Assembly (NCBI RefSeq): GCF_000622245.1
Contig: NZ_JHXW01000004.1
Span: forward strand, 124,001-188,000
From: Fusobacterium perfoetens ATCC 29250
Lineage (GTDB): Bacteria; Fusobacteriota; Fusobacteriia; Fusobacteriales; Fusobacteriaceae
DNA length: 64,000 bases
Direction: 5' to 3'
In this document: positions 42,410-50,747 of the stretch, one piece after another
Layout: every line of letters starts with the position of its first letter
How positions within the stretch are numbered: the first letter of the stretch is position 1
Made by a program: the position numbers and the translations under genes
Notes under the pieces: model-generated
Told to the model about the DNA's origin: nothing
The model's database searches: none
Seen by the model: only the letters and a program-made list of their open reading frames with translations

Positions 42410-43294
42410 TTATTTTATAACTCCTGCAGCTTGTGCAAGTCTAACAACTCTTTCTGCTTTAGAAATTACAGGAATATCAACCATTTTTCCATCAACAGTA
42501 ATAACTCCACCTTTACTAATGTCTGCTGCTTTAGCTGCTTCTACTATTCTTATAGATTTTTCTATTTCTTCTTTACTTGGAGTGAATACATCATGAACAA
42601 CTTTTATTTGAGAAGGATGTATACAAGATTTACCAGCAAATCCCAAATTCATAGAAGATTTTACTTCATTTCTAAATCCTTCCATATCAGAAATATCGGC
42701 CCAAACTGTATCTATAGCATCAATTCCAGCTATTGAAGCAGCCATAACTACCATATTTCTAGCCATAAAAATCTCTGTACCTTCTTTTGTTCTAGAAGCT
42801 CCTAAACATCTAGTATAATCTTCTGCTCCAAAAGATACACTAACTATTCTTGGAGAAGCAGTTACTATGTTTAAAACATTCATAACTGCCTTTGGAGTTT
42901 CTATAGAAGCTTGTATTTTACAAGAACCTATTTCTATTCCATTTTCTCTTTCTATTTCTGTTAAAAGTTCATCTAATTCTTTTATTTGTTCTGGAGTTTC
43001 TGTCATAGCAAGTCTCATATTTCTAAGTCCTGCAGGAACTAATACTTTAACATCATCTCTTCCAAATTCAGTATACAAAGGATTTATTCTTGCAAATATT
43101 TCAGTATCACCATAATCAACTACTTTTAAAGCTTCTGCTAATAAATCTCTTGCTGAATCTTTTTCCGAATACTTAACTGCATCTTCTAAATCAAAGATAA
43201 CACAATCTGCTCCATATAAATGAGCAGTCACTAACATTTTTGGATTAGTTGCTGGAGAAAACATCATTGTTCTTCTTGATCTTTTTATTTCCAC
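42410..43294 (-). CDS. citE: Citrate lyase beta subunit (citryl-ACP lyase)
   Basis: A 294-residue TIM-barrel lyase. RRTMMFSPATNPKM at the N-terminus, IFDLEDAV with the magnesium aspartate/glutamate, and SFGAEDYTR near residue 155 are typical. It cleaves citryl-ACP to acetyl-ACP and oxaloacetate, or citramalyl-ACP to acetyl-ACP and pyruvate. Start is GTG at 43294, overlapping the citD stop by one base, with GGAGGGG upstream. Confidence 0.94.
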   Translation of the reverse strand: MEIKRSRRTMMFSPATNPKMLVTAHLYGADCVIFDLEDAVKYSEKDSARDLLAEALKVVDYGDTEIFARINPLYTEFGRDDVKVLVPAGLRNMRLAMTETPEQIKELDELLTEIERENGIEIGSCKIQASIETPKAVMNVLNIVTASPRIVSVSFGAEDYTRCLGASRTKEGTEIFMARNMVVMAASIAGIDAIDTVWADISDMEGFRNEVKSSMNLGFAGKSCIHPSQIKVVHDVFTPSKEEIEKSIRIVEAAKAADISKGGVITVDGKMVDIPVISKAERVVRLAQAAGVIK

Positions 43295-43557
43295 TATTTT
43301 TCCCCTCCATTCATTGCTCTTCTTACAGCTGTTCTTGTTCTTGCTTTTATTACAAAATCTAAAGCCCCAAAATCTTGAACTAATATTTTAGCATTTTTTA
43401 TACTCATTTCTTCTATAACTTCCTTAACAGCTTTTTCCATTAATTTTCCAAACATTTTTTTTAATTTAGATTCAATAATAATTTCTATTCCTTCATGATT
43501 TAAATCAACAGTTACTAAAACATCTGAATCTTTTTCATTGCCACAAATGCCAATCAT
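43294..43557 (-). CDS. citD: Citrate lyase acyl carrier protein
   Basis: An 87-residue acyl carrier subunit that holds the phosphoribosyl-dephospho-CoA arm on a serine near the N-terminus (KDSDVLV). FVIKARTRTAVRRA ends the protein, as usual. The ATG at 43557 is chosen because AAGGAGG lies 9 bases upstream; the longer frame would cover the operator. The genes for adding the prosthetic group (citX, citG) and for its acetylation (citC) are not in the window. Confidence 0.92.
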   Translation of the reverse strand: MIGICGNEKDSDVLVTVDLNHEGIEIIIESKLKKMFGKLMEKAVKEVIEEMSIKNAKILVQDFGALDFVIKARTRTAVRRAMNGGEK

Positions 43558-43586
43558 TTTGTAGTCCTCCTTATATCTACTGTATA

Positions 43587-43596
43587 TTGTATACAT
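43587..43596. promoter_or_regulatory. TTGTATACAT operator before citDEF
   Basis: TGTATACA core at 43588-43595, 15 bases downstream of the -10 box, the same spacing as in the DUF6282 operon. A second half-site TGTATA lies at 43581. Confidence 0.73.
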
Positions 43597-43610
43597 CATA
43601 TCTAATTATT

Positions 43611-43639
43611 ATATTAAAATATTTTTCTTCTTTTGTCAA
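43611..43639 (-). promoter_or_regulatory. Sigma-70 promoter of citDEF
   Basis: TTGACA (43639-43634), 17 bases, TAATAT (43616-43611) on the minus strand. Confidence 0.78.
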
Positions 43640-43657
43640 TCTTTTCTTTATTATTCT

Positions 43658-43689
43658 AAAATAAGAGAAAAATATTTTTCTCTTATTTT
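43658..43689 (-). terminator. Intrinsic terminator after tctA
   Basis: A 15-bp stem (AAAATAAGAGAAAAA/TTTTTCTCTTATTTT) lies between tctA and the citDEF promoter. Confidence 0.8.
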
Positions 43690-43696
43690 TATTATT

Positions 43697-45196
43697 TTAT
43701 TTATTTTTTTTATTAAATAATACCATTTTTATTAAAGGATACACTAACATAATAACACATACGCTTACTAAAATAGCTGTTATAGGTTTTGAAAATATTC
43801 CTATAAAATCTCCATTAGTTAAAGTATATGCTCTTCTAAAATTAGATTCACTCATTTGTCCTAATACCAAACCTAATACCAAAGCAGCTGAATTATATTT
43901 TAATTTTACAAAAAGATATCCTAATATCCCTGCTGTTGTCATTAATAATATGTCTCCTGTATTATTTTTTAAAGCATAGGCTCCAATAGTAGCAAGCATT
44001 ATTATAACTGGTCCTAAAATAGTATAAGGTACTGCTAATATTTTGGCAAATATTTTTGCTACCAACATTGCTACAATTACCATTACTATATTAGTTATAA
44101 ACATTGATCCAAATACAGAAGCTAAATAGTCAGGTTGAGTTTTTACCAACAAAGGACCTATTTGTACTCCTTTTATTACCAAAGCTGTCATCATAATTGC
44201 TGCAGCATTACCTCCTGGAATTCCAAGAGATAATAAAGGAACCATAGAACCACCTGTTGCTGCATTATTAGCAGCTTCTGAAGCAACTATCCCATCTGCT
44301 ATTCCTGTTCCTAATTTATCTGCTTTTTTATTTATTTTTTTTTCTATAGCATAAGATAAAAAAGATGCAATTGTAGCTCCAGCTCCAGGTAAAATTCCTA
44401 CTATTGTTCCTAAAATGGAAGATCTTGTCATAGTTGCCTTTGTTTCCCATAATTCTTTAAAACTTGGTAAAACAGTTTTTACTTTTGCTTCTCCTTCTCC
44501 TGAAGTACTTTCTAATTTTTCTTTTTTCTTTCCAGTTTGTTTTAAAACTTCTGTTACAGCAAAAAGTCCAATCATTATAGGAATCATCTCAATTCCTGAA
44601 AGTAATGTAGAACTTCCCCAAGTAAATCTTGCGATTCCTAACATAGGATCCATTCCGATACATGCTAAAAATAACCCTAATAAACCAGAAATTAAAGTTT
44701 TTACTATATTATCACTATCAAGACAAGATAAAACTGATAATCCTAAAAAAGATACTGCAAATAATTCAGAAGGTCCAAATTTTAATGCCACACTTGATAA
44801 TTGTGGAGAAATTAAAGCCATTGCAAATGCTGCAACCATTCCTCCTATTGCAGAAGCTACTAAAGAAAAACCTAAAGCTTTTCCAGCCTCTCCTCTTTGA
44901 GCCATTGGATATCCATCAAATGTTGTTGGAGCACTTGAAGGAGTTCCAGGTATTTTAAATAAAATAGCTGTTATTCCCCCTCCTGTAATAGAAGCACAAT
45001 ATACAGAAACTAAAAAAGCTATTGCTATAACTGGATTCATAGCATAAGCAAAAGGAAGAGCTAAGGCAACAGCCATTGAAGCACTAACACCAGGAAGAGC
45101 TCCAAAGATAACTCCTAATACTGTTCCAGCTGTTATCAATAAAAATGTACTTGGTACAAGTATAATTTTTAAACCTGAAAATAACAAATTAAACAT
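43697..45196 (-). CDS. tctA: Tripartite tricarboxylate transporter, large permease TctA
   Basis: A 499-residue membrane protein with about 12 helices. VFGALPGVSASMAVALALPF near the N-terminus and the repeated GILPGAGATIASFLSY near residue 268 are the two TctA signatures. PGGNAAAIMMTAL is a further family stretch. With TctB and the binding protein it forms a sodium-driven importer for citrate or similar carboxylates. It starts 3 bases after tctB. Confidence 0.94.
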   Translation of the reverse strand: MFNLLFSGLKIILVPSTFLLITAGTVLGVIFGALPGVSASMAVALALPFAYAMNPVIAIAFLVSVYCASITGGGITAILFKIPGTPSSAPTTFDGYPMAQRGEAGKALGFSLVASAIGGMVAAFAMALISPQLSSVALKFGPSELFAVSFLGLSVLSCLDSDNIVKTLISGLLGLFLACIGMDPMLGIARFTWGSSTLLSGIEMIPIMIGLFAVTEVLKQTGKKKEKLESTSGEGEAKVKTVLPSFKELWETKATMTRSSILGTIVGILPGAGATIASFLSYAIEKKINKKADKLGTGIADGIVASEAANNAATGGSMVPLLSLGIPGGNAAAIMMTALVIKGVQIGPLLVKTQPDYLASVFGSMFITNIVMVIVAMLVAKIFAKILAVPYTILGPVIIMLATIGAYALKNNTGDILLMTTAGILGYLFVKLKYNSAALVLGLVLGQMSESNFRRAYTLTNGDFIGIFSKPITAILVSVCVIMLVYPLIKMVLFNKKNK

Positions 45197-45199
45197 ATA

Positions 45200-45709
45200 T
45201 TATATCCCCCTTTTTATTTTTAGTATAATAGTTTCTAATGATAGTGCTATATTACGGAAAATTCCTATACCTCTTTCTAATCTAATATCTAGTAATCCCT
45301 GAAAAACTATATATAAAATAGCTGTTATTATAAAAGAAAATATAATAAGTTTTATTATATTTTTTTCTCCTAAAAGAGCTCCATAAGCAATTAGAAATAT
45401 AAAACAACTTGTTATAAATCCTATGTAAGACATTGAAATTGTCATAAAAACTATTAAAAGCATTCCTATAAATAATTTACTTTTAAAAAAATCAAAAATA
45501 TTTATTTTTTCTATTTTTTTTTGTTTTAAGTTTGTTATTAAATTTGAAAATAAAAGAATTATCATCAATATTAAAATAATTCTAGGCCAAAATGCTGCTC
45601 CTAACTCAGTTGGTGTTGGAGTAGGAGATTGTATTCCTACTAAAAAGAAACAATAAATACTAAATATTATTAATCCTATTGAAAATAAAATATCCAAAAT
45701 TTTCACCAC
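45200..45709 (-). CDS. tctB: Tripartite tricarboxylate transporter, small permease TctB
   Basis: A 169-residue protein with four predicted helices, the size and layout of TctB. The segment LGAAFWPRIILILMIIL near residue 37 is the family's hallmark (PxxFPR-like). It lies between the binding protein and TctA genes; the latter follows after 3 bases. Confidence 0.88.
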   Translation of the reverse strand: MVKILDILFSIGLIIFSIYCFFLVGIQSPTPTPTELGAAFWPRIILILMIILLFSNLITNLKQKKIEKINIFDFFKSKLFIGMLLIVFMTISMSYIGFITSCFIFLIAYGALLGEKNIIKLIIFSFIITAILYIVFQGLLDIRLERGIGIFRNIALSLETIILKIKRGI

Positions 45710-45719
45710 CTTTTATAAA

Positions 45720-45750
45720 AAAAAGAGTGTAGAGAGTATACACTCTTTTT
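45720..45750 (-). terminator. Hairpin between tctC and tctB (likely partial terminator)
   Basis: AAAAAGAGTGTA pairs with TACACTCTTTTT around a 7-base loop, followed by U residues on the minus strand. It lies between the binding-protein gene and the permease genes, where it would lower permease expression relative to the binding protein. Confidence 0.8.
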
Positions 45751-45761
45751 TAATTCATTTA

Positions 45762-46739
45762 CTATTTTTTGCCAAAAAGTTCTGTTAAATCTTTATAATC
45801 TTGATCCCATTGTGCCTTAAAATCAGCAGTGTTTTTCCATCCTTGTCTTTGATCTAATCCTTCTGTTTTAGCCCATTTTTGGAATGATTCACTAGCTATA
45901 GCTTTTTCTGCTGCATTTTCAAAAGCTTTTAGTGCTTTTTCAGGTGTTCCTTTTATATAGAAAATTCCCCTAGCAGGTCCAAAGAAACAATCTAAACCTA
46001 ACTCTCCTGCACATTGAACATTTTCAAATCCTGGTAATGTTAATCTTTCTTCAGTTGCTGTTAATATAACTTTCATATCCCCAGAAGCTATCATTGCTGA
46101 TACTTCAGCTGGACCAACAACAGCAAGACCTACATGCCCTCCAATAACATCTGCATTTAATTGAGACCCTTCAGTATAAGCAACTGGCTCTATAGCATCA
46201 CCAAAAGCATTTTTTACACAAGCTGTATCAAGCCCTGTTATTGACATAACTCCTGCTTTTACTTTTCCTGGATTTTTAGCCACATAATCCATTAATTCTT
46301 CATAAGTATTATATGGAGCTTTTGCTCCTGTTACAAATATATTAACATCATGTACCATTTGTACTAAAGGTTGTAATGTGCCATAAACATCATAATCTGT
46401 TGCCCCTGCTATTTGAGCTAATAATGGAGATGGTGTTGCCATTATGTATGTATATCCATCTGCTGGTTGTTTTGCTCCAAATTCTATTCCTGATACTCCT
46501 CCTGCTCCAGCTCTATTGTTAACAACAACTGGTACACCTAATTCTTTTTCAAGTGCTGTTGCAAAATTTCTTGTAGTTGTATCTGCTCCTCCACCATTTC
46601 CCCAAGGACAAATAATTTCTACTTTTCTTTCCCATTCCCATTCTCCATTAGTTTGAGTCTGGTCATTACCACCACATCCTCCAAATATTAGTAACAATGA
46701 TGCAGATATTGCTGCAAACAAACCTCTTTTTTTAAACAT
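45762..46739 (-). CDS. tctC: Tripartite tricarboxylate transporter substrate-binding lipoprotein TctC
   Basis: A 325-residue Bug-family binding protein. Residues 1-21 are a lipoprotein signal, with LIFGGC placing the lipid-bearing cysteine at 22. The mature domain has PWGNGGGADTTTR and VNNRAGAGGVSG, the beta-strand/loop pair that binds the carboxylate groups. It is first in the tctC-tctB-tctA operon. Substrate may be citrate or a related acid, as the citrate-lyase genes share its operator. Confidence 0.93.
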   Translation of the reverse strand: MFKKRGLFAAISASLLLIFGGCGGNDQTQTNGEWEWERKVEIICPWGNGGGADTTTRNFATALEKELGVPVVVNNRAGAGGVSGIEFGAKQPADGYTYIMATPSPLLAQIAGATDYDVYGTLQPLVQMVHDVNIFVTGAKAPYNTYEELMDYVAKNPGKVKAGVMSITGLDTACVKNAFGDAIEPVAYTEGSQLNADVIGGHVGLAVVGPAEVSAMIASGDMKVILTATEERLTLPGFENVQCAGELGLDCFFGPARGIFYIKGTPEKALKAFENAAEKAIASESFQKWAKTEGLDQRQGWKNTADFKAQWDQDYKDLTELFGKK

Positions 46740-46776
46740 ATTCTCACCATCCTTAAACTTTATTAAAATCCCGAAT

Positions 46777-46788
46777 CTTGTATACAGG
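46777..46788. promoter_or_regulatory. TTGTATACAG operator before tctCBA
   Basis: TGTATACA core at 46779-46786, 17 bases downstream of the -10 box. Confidence 0.7.
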
Positions 46789-46803
46789 ATTAATCTTAAT
46801 AAG

Positions 46804-46832
46804 ATTTTATCTTATTTTCTTCATTTTGTCAA
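46804..46832 (-). promoter_or_regulatory. Sigma-70 promoter of tctCBA
   Basis: TTGACA (46832-46827), 17 bases, TAAAAT (46809-46804) on the minus strand. Confidence 0.8.
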
Positions 46833-46895
46833 TCTTTTTTTAGTCTTATTTACGAAATTTTATTCTGAATTTAAAACAAAATAAATATAATATAT

Positions 46896-47864
46896 CTATT
46901 TTTTTTCTTTGATAATACCTGTATAAAAAATTTCTTTTTTATTATTTTCTTTAAGAAGAATTACTCCACCTTTTTCATTAATTCCAATAACTTTTCCAAC
47001 TATTATTCTTGTATTAGTTTTTAATGTAACAACTTTATCAAGAAATAAAAAATCTTTTAAATACTCCTCTATTAGAATTTTTCTATTTGAAATATAACGT
47101 TTATCACATATTAAGTTTTCTAATTCATTCAATATATTACAAATTAAAGTTTTTCTATTTATTTCTATTCCTTTTTCTAGTCTAAGTGATGTAACTTTAT
47201 CTTTAATAGTTTTTGGAAAAGATAAATTATTAACATTAATTCCTATTCCAATAACAATATATTCTATATTATTAGTATCACATTCTATATTGCATTCTGT
47301 TAAAATTCCAGCTACTTTTTTATTATTAATTATAATACTATTCCAATCACTCATTGGAGAAATACCAGTTGATTGAAATATCCCTCTAATTACGGCTACA
47401 GTTGATGTCAAAGATAATAATTTTAAAGAATCTAAAAAAATATTCTTTTTTAATAAAATACTCATATATATCCCTTTCTCTTTTGGAGAATAAAAATACT
47501 TTTCATTTTTTGCTCTTCCATTGATTTGTTCCTCAGCTATTACTACTGTTCCATGTTGTAAAGAATCAACTTCTTTTTTTATATAAGTATTTGTAGAATC
47601 TATTTGCTCAAAATATAGAATCTTACTCCCAATTTCTTTACATTGAATATTTGTTTTTATATCAAATTCATTTATATTATTATCATCATATAAACAGTAC
47701 CCTTTATTATTAACTCCTACTATATTATAACCACTTTTTTTCAAAGAATTAATTCCTTTCCAAATGGCTGTCCTAGAAACTAAAAGAACAGAACTAAGAT
47801 ATTCTCCTGAAACAAAAGTACCTTTATTTTTTAATAAAATTTCTAAGATTTTATATTTTGTCAT
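46896..47864 (-). CDS. birA: Bifunctional biotin ligase/repressor BirA
   Basis: A 322-residue protein with an N-terminal winged helix (LLVSRTAIWKGINSLKKSGY), a central ligase domain and a C-terminal SH3-like domain. It activates biotin and attaches it to carboxylase/decarboxylase subunits, and usually represses biotin genes. The biotin-binding loop is divergent: residues 116-121 read GRAKNE where the family has GRGRxG. GVAGILTE-like KKVAGILTECN is intact. A 12-bp inverted repeat lies just upstream. Confidence 0.88.
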   Translation of the reverse strand: MTKYKILEILLKNKGTFVSGEYLSSVLLVSRTAIWKGINSLKKSGYNIVGVNNKGYCLYDDNNINEFDIKTNIQCKEIGSKILYFEQIDSTNTYIKKEVDSLQHGTVVIAEEQINGRAKNEKYFYSPKEKGIYMSILLKKNIFLDSLKLLSLTSTVAVIRGIFQSTGISPMSDWNSIIINNKKVAGILTECNIECDTNNIEYIVIGIGINVNNLSFPKTIKDKVTSLRLEKGIEINRKTLICNILNELENLICDKRYISNRKILIEEYLKDFLFLDKVVTLKTNTRIIVGKVIGINEKGGVILLKENNKKEIFYTGIIKEKK

Positions 47865-47878
47865 AAGCTTTCTCCTAA

Positions 47879-47914
47879 AAATAACATTATTATTTTTATT
47901 ATATAATGTTATTT
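47879..47914. repeat. 12-bp inverted repeat between birA and the antiporter
   Basis: AAATAACATTAT (47879-47890) and ATAATGTTATTT (47903-47914), separated by 12 bases, 15 bases upstream of the birA start. The length and spacing suit a dimeric repressor such as BirA, though the bases do not match the known TTGTTAACC-type BirA operator. Confidence 0.6.
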
Positions 47915-47942
47915 AATTGAAATTCAATATAAATTTATTTAA

Positions 47943-47971
47943 TTGCTTTTATTTGAATAAAATGTTATAAT
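47943..47971 (+). promoter_or_regulatory. Sigma-70 promoter of the antiporter gene
   Basis: TTGCTT, 17 bases, TATAAT, ending 35 bases before the proposed AUA start. Confidence 0.68.
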
Positions 47972-48005
47972 ACATAATAGTATACAAAAAAAGGAGGTCT
48001 TAAAA

Positions 48006-49397
48006 ATAGAATCTTATATCTTTATTTTTGGTTTATTATTATTTTTTAGTCTTTGTTCAATAAAAATATCACATAAAATAAAAATTCCTTTGTTAATTAT
48101 GTTTATTTTTATAGGAATGTTAGCTGGTTCAGAGGGAATAGGAGGAATTGAATTTGAAGATTATAATTTGGCTCAAAATATAGGAAATTTTGCTCTTCTA
48201 TTTATTTTATTTAGTGGAGCTTTGGAAACTAATAAAAATGATGTTATATCTTCTTTATATCCTAGTGGGACTTTAGCTACTTTAGGAGTTTTCTTAACAG
48301 CTATATTATCAGCTACTTTTACTTATTTTTTAACAAATTTTTCTTGGATGGAATCATTAATATTTGGAGCTTTTGTATCCTCTACTGATGCTGCTGCTGT
48401 AATATCTATATTAGGTGAGTCAAAATTAAATAAAAAAGTTAAAACTGTAATAGAAATTGAATCAGGAAGTAATGACCCAATGGCCTATGCTCTTATATTA
48501 TTTTTTATTTCTATTTATGAAATTGGAAATTTGGATATTATTAATGGAATAATATTTTTATTAAAACAAATTATTATAGGAGGAGCTTTAGGATTCATAT
48601 TCGGAAAAATAACTATCCCAATATCTAAATTTTTATCTATAAAAAGAGAAGAATTTTTAATTATTCATGTAATTTCTTTCCTATTTATCTGTTATTCTTT
48701 GACAAATCTATTAAATGGAAATGGTTTCTTAGCAATCTATTTAATGGGAATTTTAGTAGGAAATGAAAAATTTGAATATAGAATAAATCTTTTAAGAAAT
48801 ATGAGAGCTTTTTCTTGGATTATGCAAATTACAATGTTCTTAATTTTAGGTTTATTAGTATTTCCTTCACAACTTTTATCTGTTATTTGGACTGGAAGTT
48901 TTTTAGCTATTTTAGTTATTATTTTAGGAAGATTTATCGTAGTCTTTTCTCTTCTTTCTATTTTTAAATTTGATATAAAAGAAAAATTTTTTGTTTCATG
49001 GGCTGGTTTGAAAGGGGCAGTTCCTATAATATTTTCAATAATGGCTGTAACACATGATTTAGAAAATTCTCAAATGATGTTTAATATGATATTTTATATG
49101 GTAGTATTTTCTGTCTTAATTCAAGGAACAAGTTTAAAATTTATTGCTAAATATCTTGGTCTATTAGAAAAAGATGAAGAAAACAATGAGATATCTTTAG
49201 ATGAAATAGAGGAACTAGCAATAAAAAAATTGTATATTACTCAATATTCTGATTATTTGAATAAACAAATAAAAGATTTAAATTTAGGTGAAAAAGGAAT
49301 ACATATAATATCTGTAAAAAGAGGTAAAAATTATTTGACTCCTAATGGTTCTTTAAAATTTGAATCAGGAGATGAAGTTTTATTCTCTCAAAATTAA
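48006..49397 (+). CDS. CPA1-type cation/proton antiporter (NhaP2-like), probable AUA start
   Basis: A 463-residue membrane protein with 12-13 helices. SSTDAAAVISILGES is the ion-binding motif, and a C-terminal RCK_C-like domain (DLNLGEKGIHI ... FESGDEVLFS) may sense a ligand. The reading frame is open and homologous-looking (ESYIFIFGLLLFFS) up to an ATA at 48006, which stands 8 bases after a perfect AGGAGG. No ATG, GTG or TTG exists in frame between that site and a TTG at 48090, which has no ribosome site and would remove the first helix. It may therefore start at AUA, or carry a point change in the start codon. Confidence 0.85.
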   Translation: MESYIFIFGLLLFFSLCSIKISHKIKIPLLIMFIFIGMLAGSEGIGGIEFEDYNLAQNIGNFALLFILFSGALETNKNDVISSLYPSGTLATLGVFLTAILSATFTYFLTNFSWMESLIFGAFVSSTDAAAVISILGESKLNKKVKTVIEIESGSNDPMAYALILFFISIYEIGNLDIINGIIFLLKQIIIGGALGFIFGKITIPISKFLSIKREEFLIIHVISFLFICYSLTNLLNGNGFLAIYLMGILVGNEKFEYRINLLRNMRAFSWIMQITMFLILGLLVFPSQLLSVIWTGSFLAILVIILGRFIVVFSLLSIFKFDIKEKFFVSWAGLKGAVPIIFSIMAVTHDLENSQMMFNMIFYMVVFSVLIQGTSLKFIAKYLGLLEKDEENNEISLDEIEELAIKKLYITQYSDYLNKQIKDLNLGEKGIHIISVKRGKNYLTPNGSLKFESGDEVLFSQN

Positions 49398-49423
49398 AAA
49401 AGGGATTATACATCCCTTTTTTT
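49396..49423. terminator. Bidirectional intrinsic terminator
   Basis: AAAAAAGGGAT pairs with ATCCCTTTTTT between the antiporter (+) and the histidine kinase (-). Confidence 0.85.
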
Positions 49424-50747
49424 AAATTTTTATTTTAAAAGTAAAAATATCATTCTCAATCTCTAAATCAAAAGCTATCTCCAATAATTCCAATACATTT
49501 TTTATTATAGATAATCCTAGTCCTGACCCATCTACACTTTCATTTAATGAGTTACTTCCTCTTTTAAAAGGAAAAAAAAGTTCTTCAGATTTTTCTTTTA
49601 TAATATTTTTTATTTTATTTTTAATTATAAGCATATTATTTTTATAAAAAATATTTATTTCTGAGTTTTCAGGTGAATATTTAAAAGAATTTTCAATTAG
49701 ATTATCAATTACAACTTTAAAAAATCTATAATCTGTATTAATTTTTATATCTTTCTCTATATCAATATTTATTGTTAAATCTTTTTCTAACTCAATTAAT
49801 TCATACTTACTCAAACTTTCTTGTATAACTTCTCTTAAAATAAAATCCTTTTTAATCAAATTATTTTTTGAATACGAAATTTTAGATAAAAAAAGAAGAT
49901 TATTTATAAGTTCTGACATCTCTCCTGTTTCTTTTATAAGAGCAGCATATAATTTTTTCTTCTCTTTTTCTGACAAATTCGTATTTGATTCTAGATTTTG
50001 AGAAATCATATTAACTACTGATACTGGCGTTTTTAATTGATGAGATGCATTTCCAACAAAATTTCTTAAATCATTAATTGAAATTTTTAAATTATTTGAC
50101 ATTTTTTCTATAGAAATAGCTAACTCTTCTATTTCATCATTTGTATGTATACCAATTTTATCTATAAAATCTTGATTTGATATTTTTTGAGAAGCATCTC
50201 TTAATTTTTTAATATTTTTAGTAAGTTTTTTTGAAAAGAAATTAGCAAAAATAAAACTGATAATCAATGCTATAAAAATGGAAATTCCTTGTATTATAAA
50301 AACTTCAAATCTATAATTATCAAAAGCTACCAAAGGAATAAATATTGTTAATGGTGTTTTTCCATCAATTGTATCATAATATGCTAAATATCTTCCTCCA
50401 TTTTTCATAGTTCTTACTATCACTTGTTTTTCAGGTAAATCTTTTTTCAATTTATGATAATGTTCTTTCTTTATTTTCTTATAATTTGGAACCATCTTTT
50501 TTCCTAAAATTATTTGAACCCCATTTTCTGAGTTTTCTTCTATTATATATTCTAATAATTTTTCTTCATCATTTTTTAATTTTTTTACATTATTTGCAAT
50601 ATAAGGTATTTCTATTTTTTTTCTATAAATATAAAATCTATCTAAAAAAGTTAAATTTAAAAATTGAGTAATCAAAATTCCTATTATACTTATAGTTATC
50701 GAAAAAATTAATAATTTTTTAGAAAAATTAAATTTTCTTTTCTTCAT
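49422..50747 (-). CDS. Sensor histidine kinase
   Basis: A 441-residue membrane kinase. Helices at about residues 13-33 and 148-170 enclose a 115-residue external sensor. A HAMP segment follows, then HisKA with the phosphorylated His236 in NASHQLKTPV, and an ATPase domain with NLIENSFKYSP and GSGLGLSI. It overlaps the response regulator gene by 20 bases. The signal is unknown. Confidence 0.93.
   Translation of the reverse strand: MKKRKFNFSKKLLIFSITISIIGILITQFLNLTFLDRFYIYRKKIEIPYIANNVKKLKNDEEKLLEYIIEENSENGVQIILGKKMVPNYKKIKKEHYHKLKKDLPEKQVIVRTMKNGGRYLAYYDTIDGKTPLTIFIPLVAFDNYRFEVFIIQGISIFIALIISFIFANFFSKKLTKNIKKLRDASQKISNQDFIDKIGIHTNDEIEELAISIEKMSNNLKISINDLRNFVGNASHQLKTPVSVVNMISQNLESNTNLSEKEKKKLYAALIKETGEMSELINNLLFLSKISYSKNNLIKKDFILREVIQESLSKYELIELEKDLTINIDIEKDIKINTDYRFFKVVIDNLIENSFKYSPENSEINIFYKNNMLIIKNKIKNIIKEKSEELFFPFKRGSNSLNESVDGSGLGLSIIKNVLELLEIAFDLEIENDIFTFKIKI

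Noticed and set aside
44415-44958. Two long plus-strand frames inside tctA
   Set aside because: Antisense shadows; low-complexity translations, no ribosome site, and tctA itself is clearly coding.
48090-48092. TTG as start of the antiporter
   Set aside because: No ribosome site and loss of the first helix; the upstream frame is open and fits the family.
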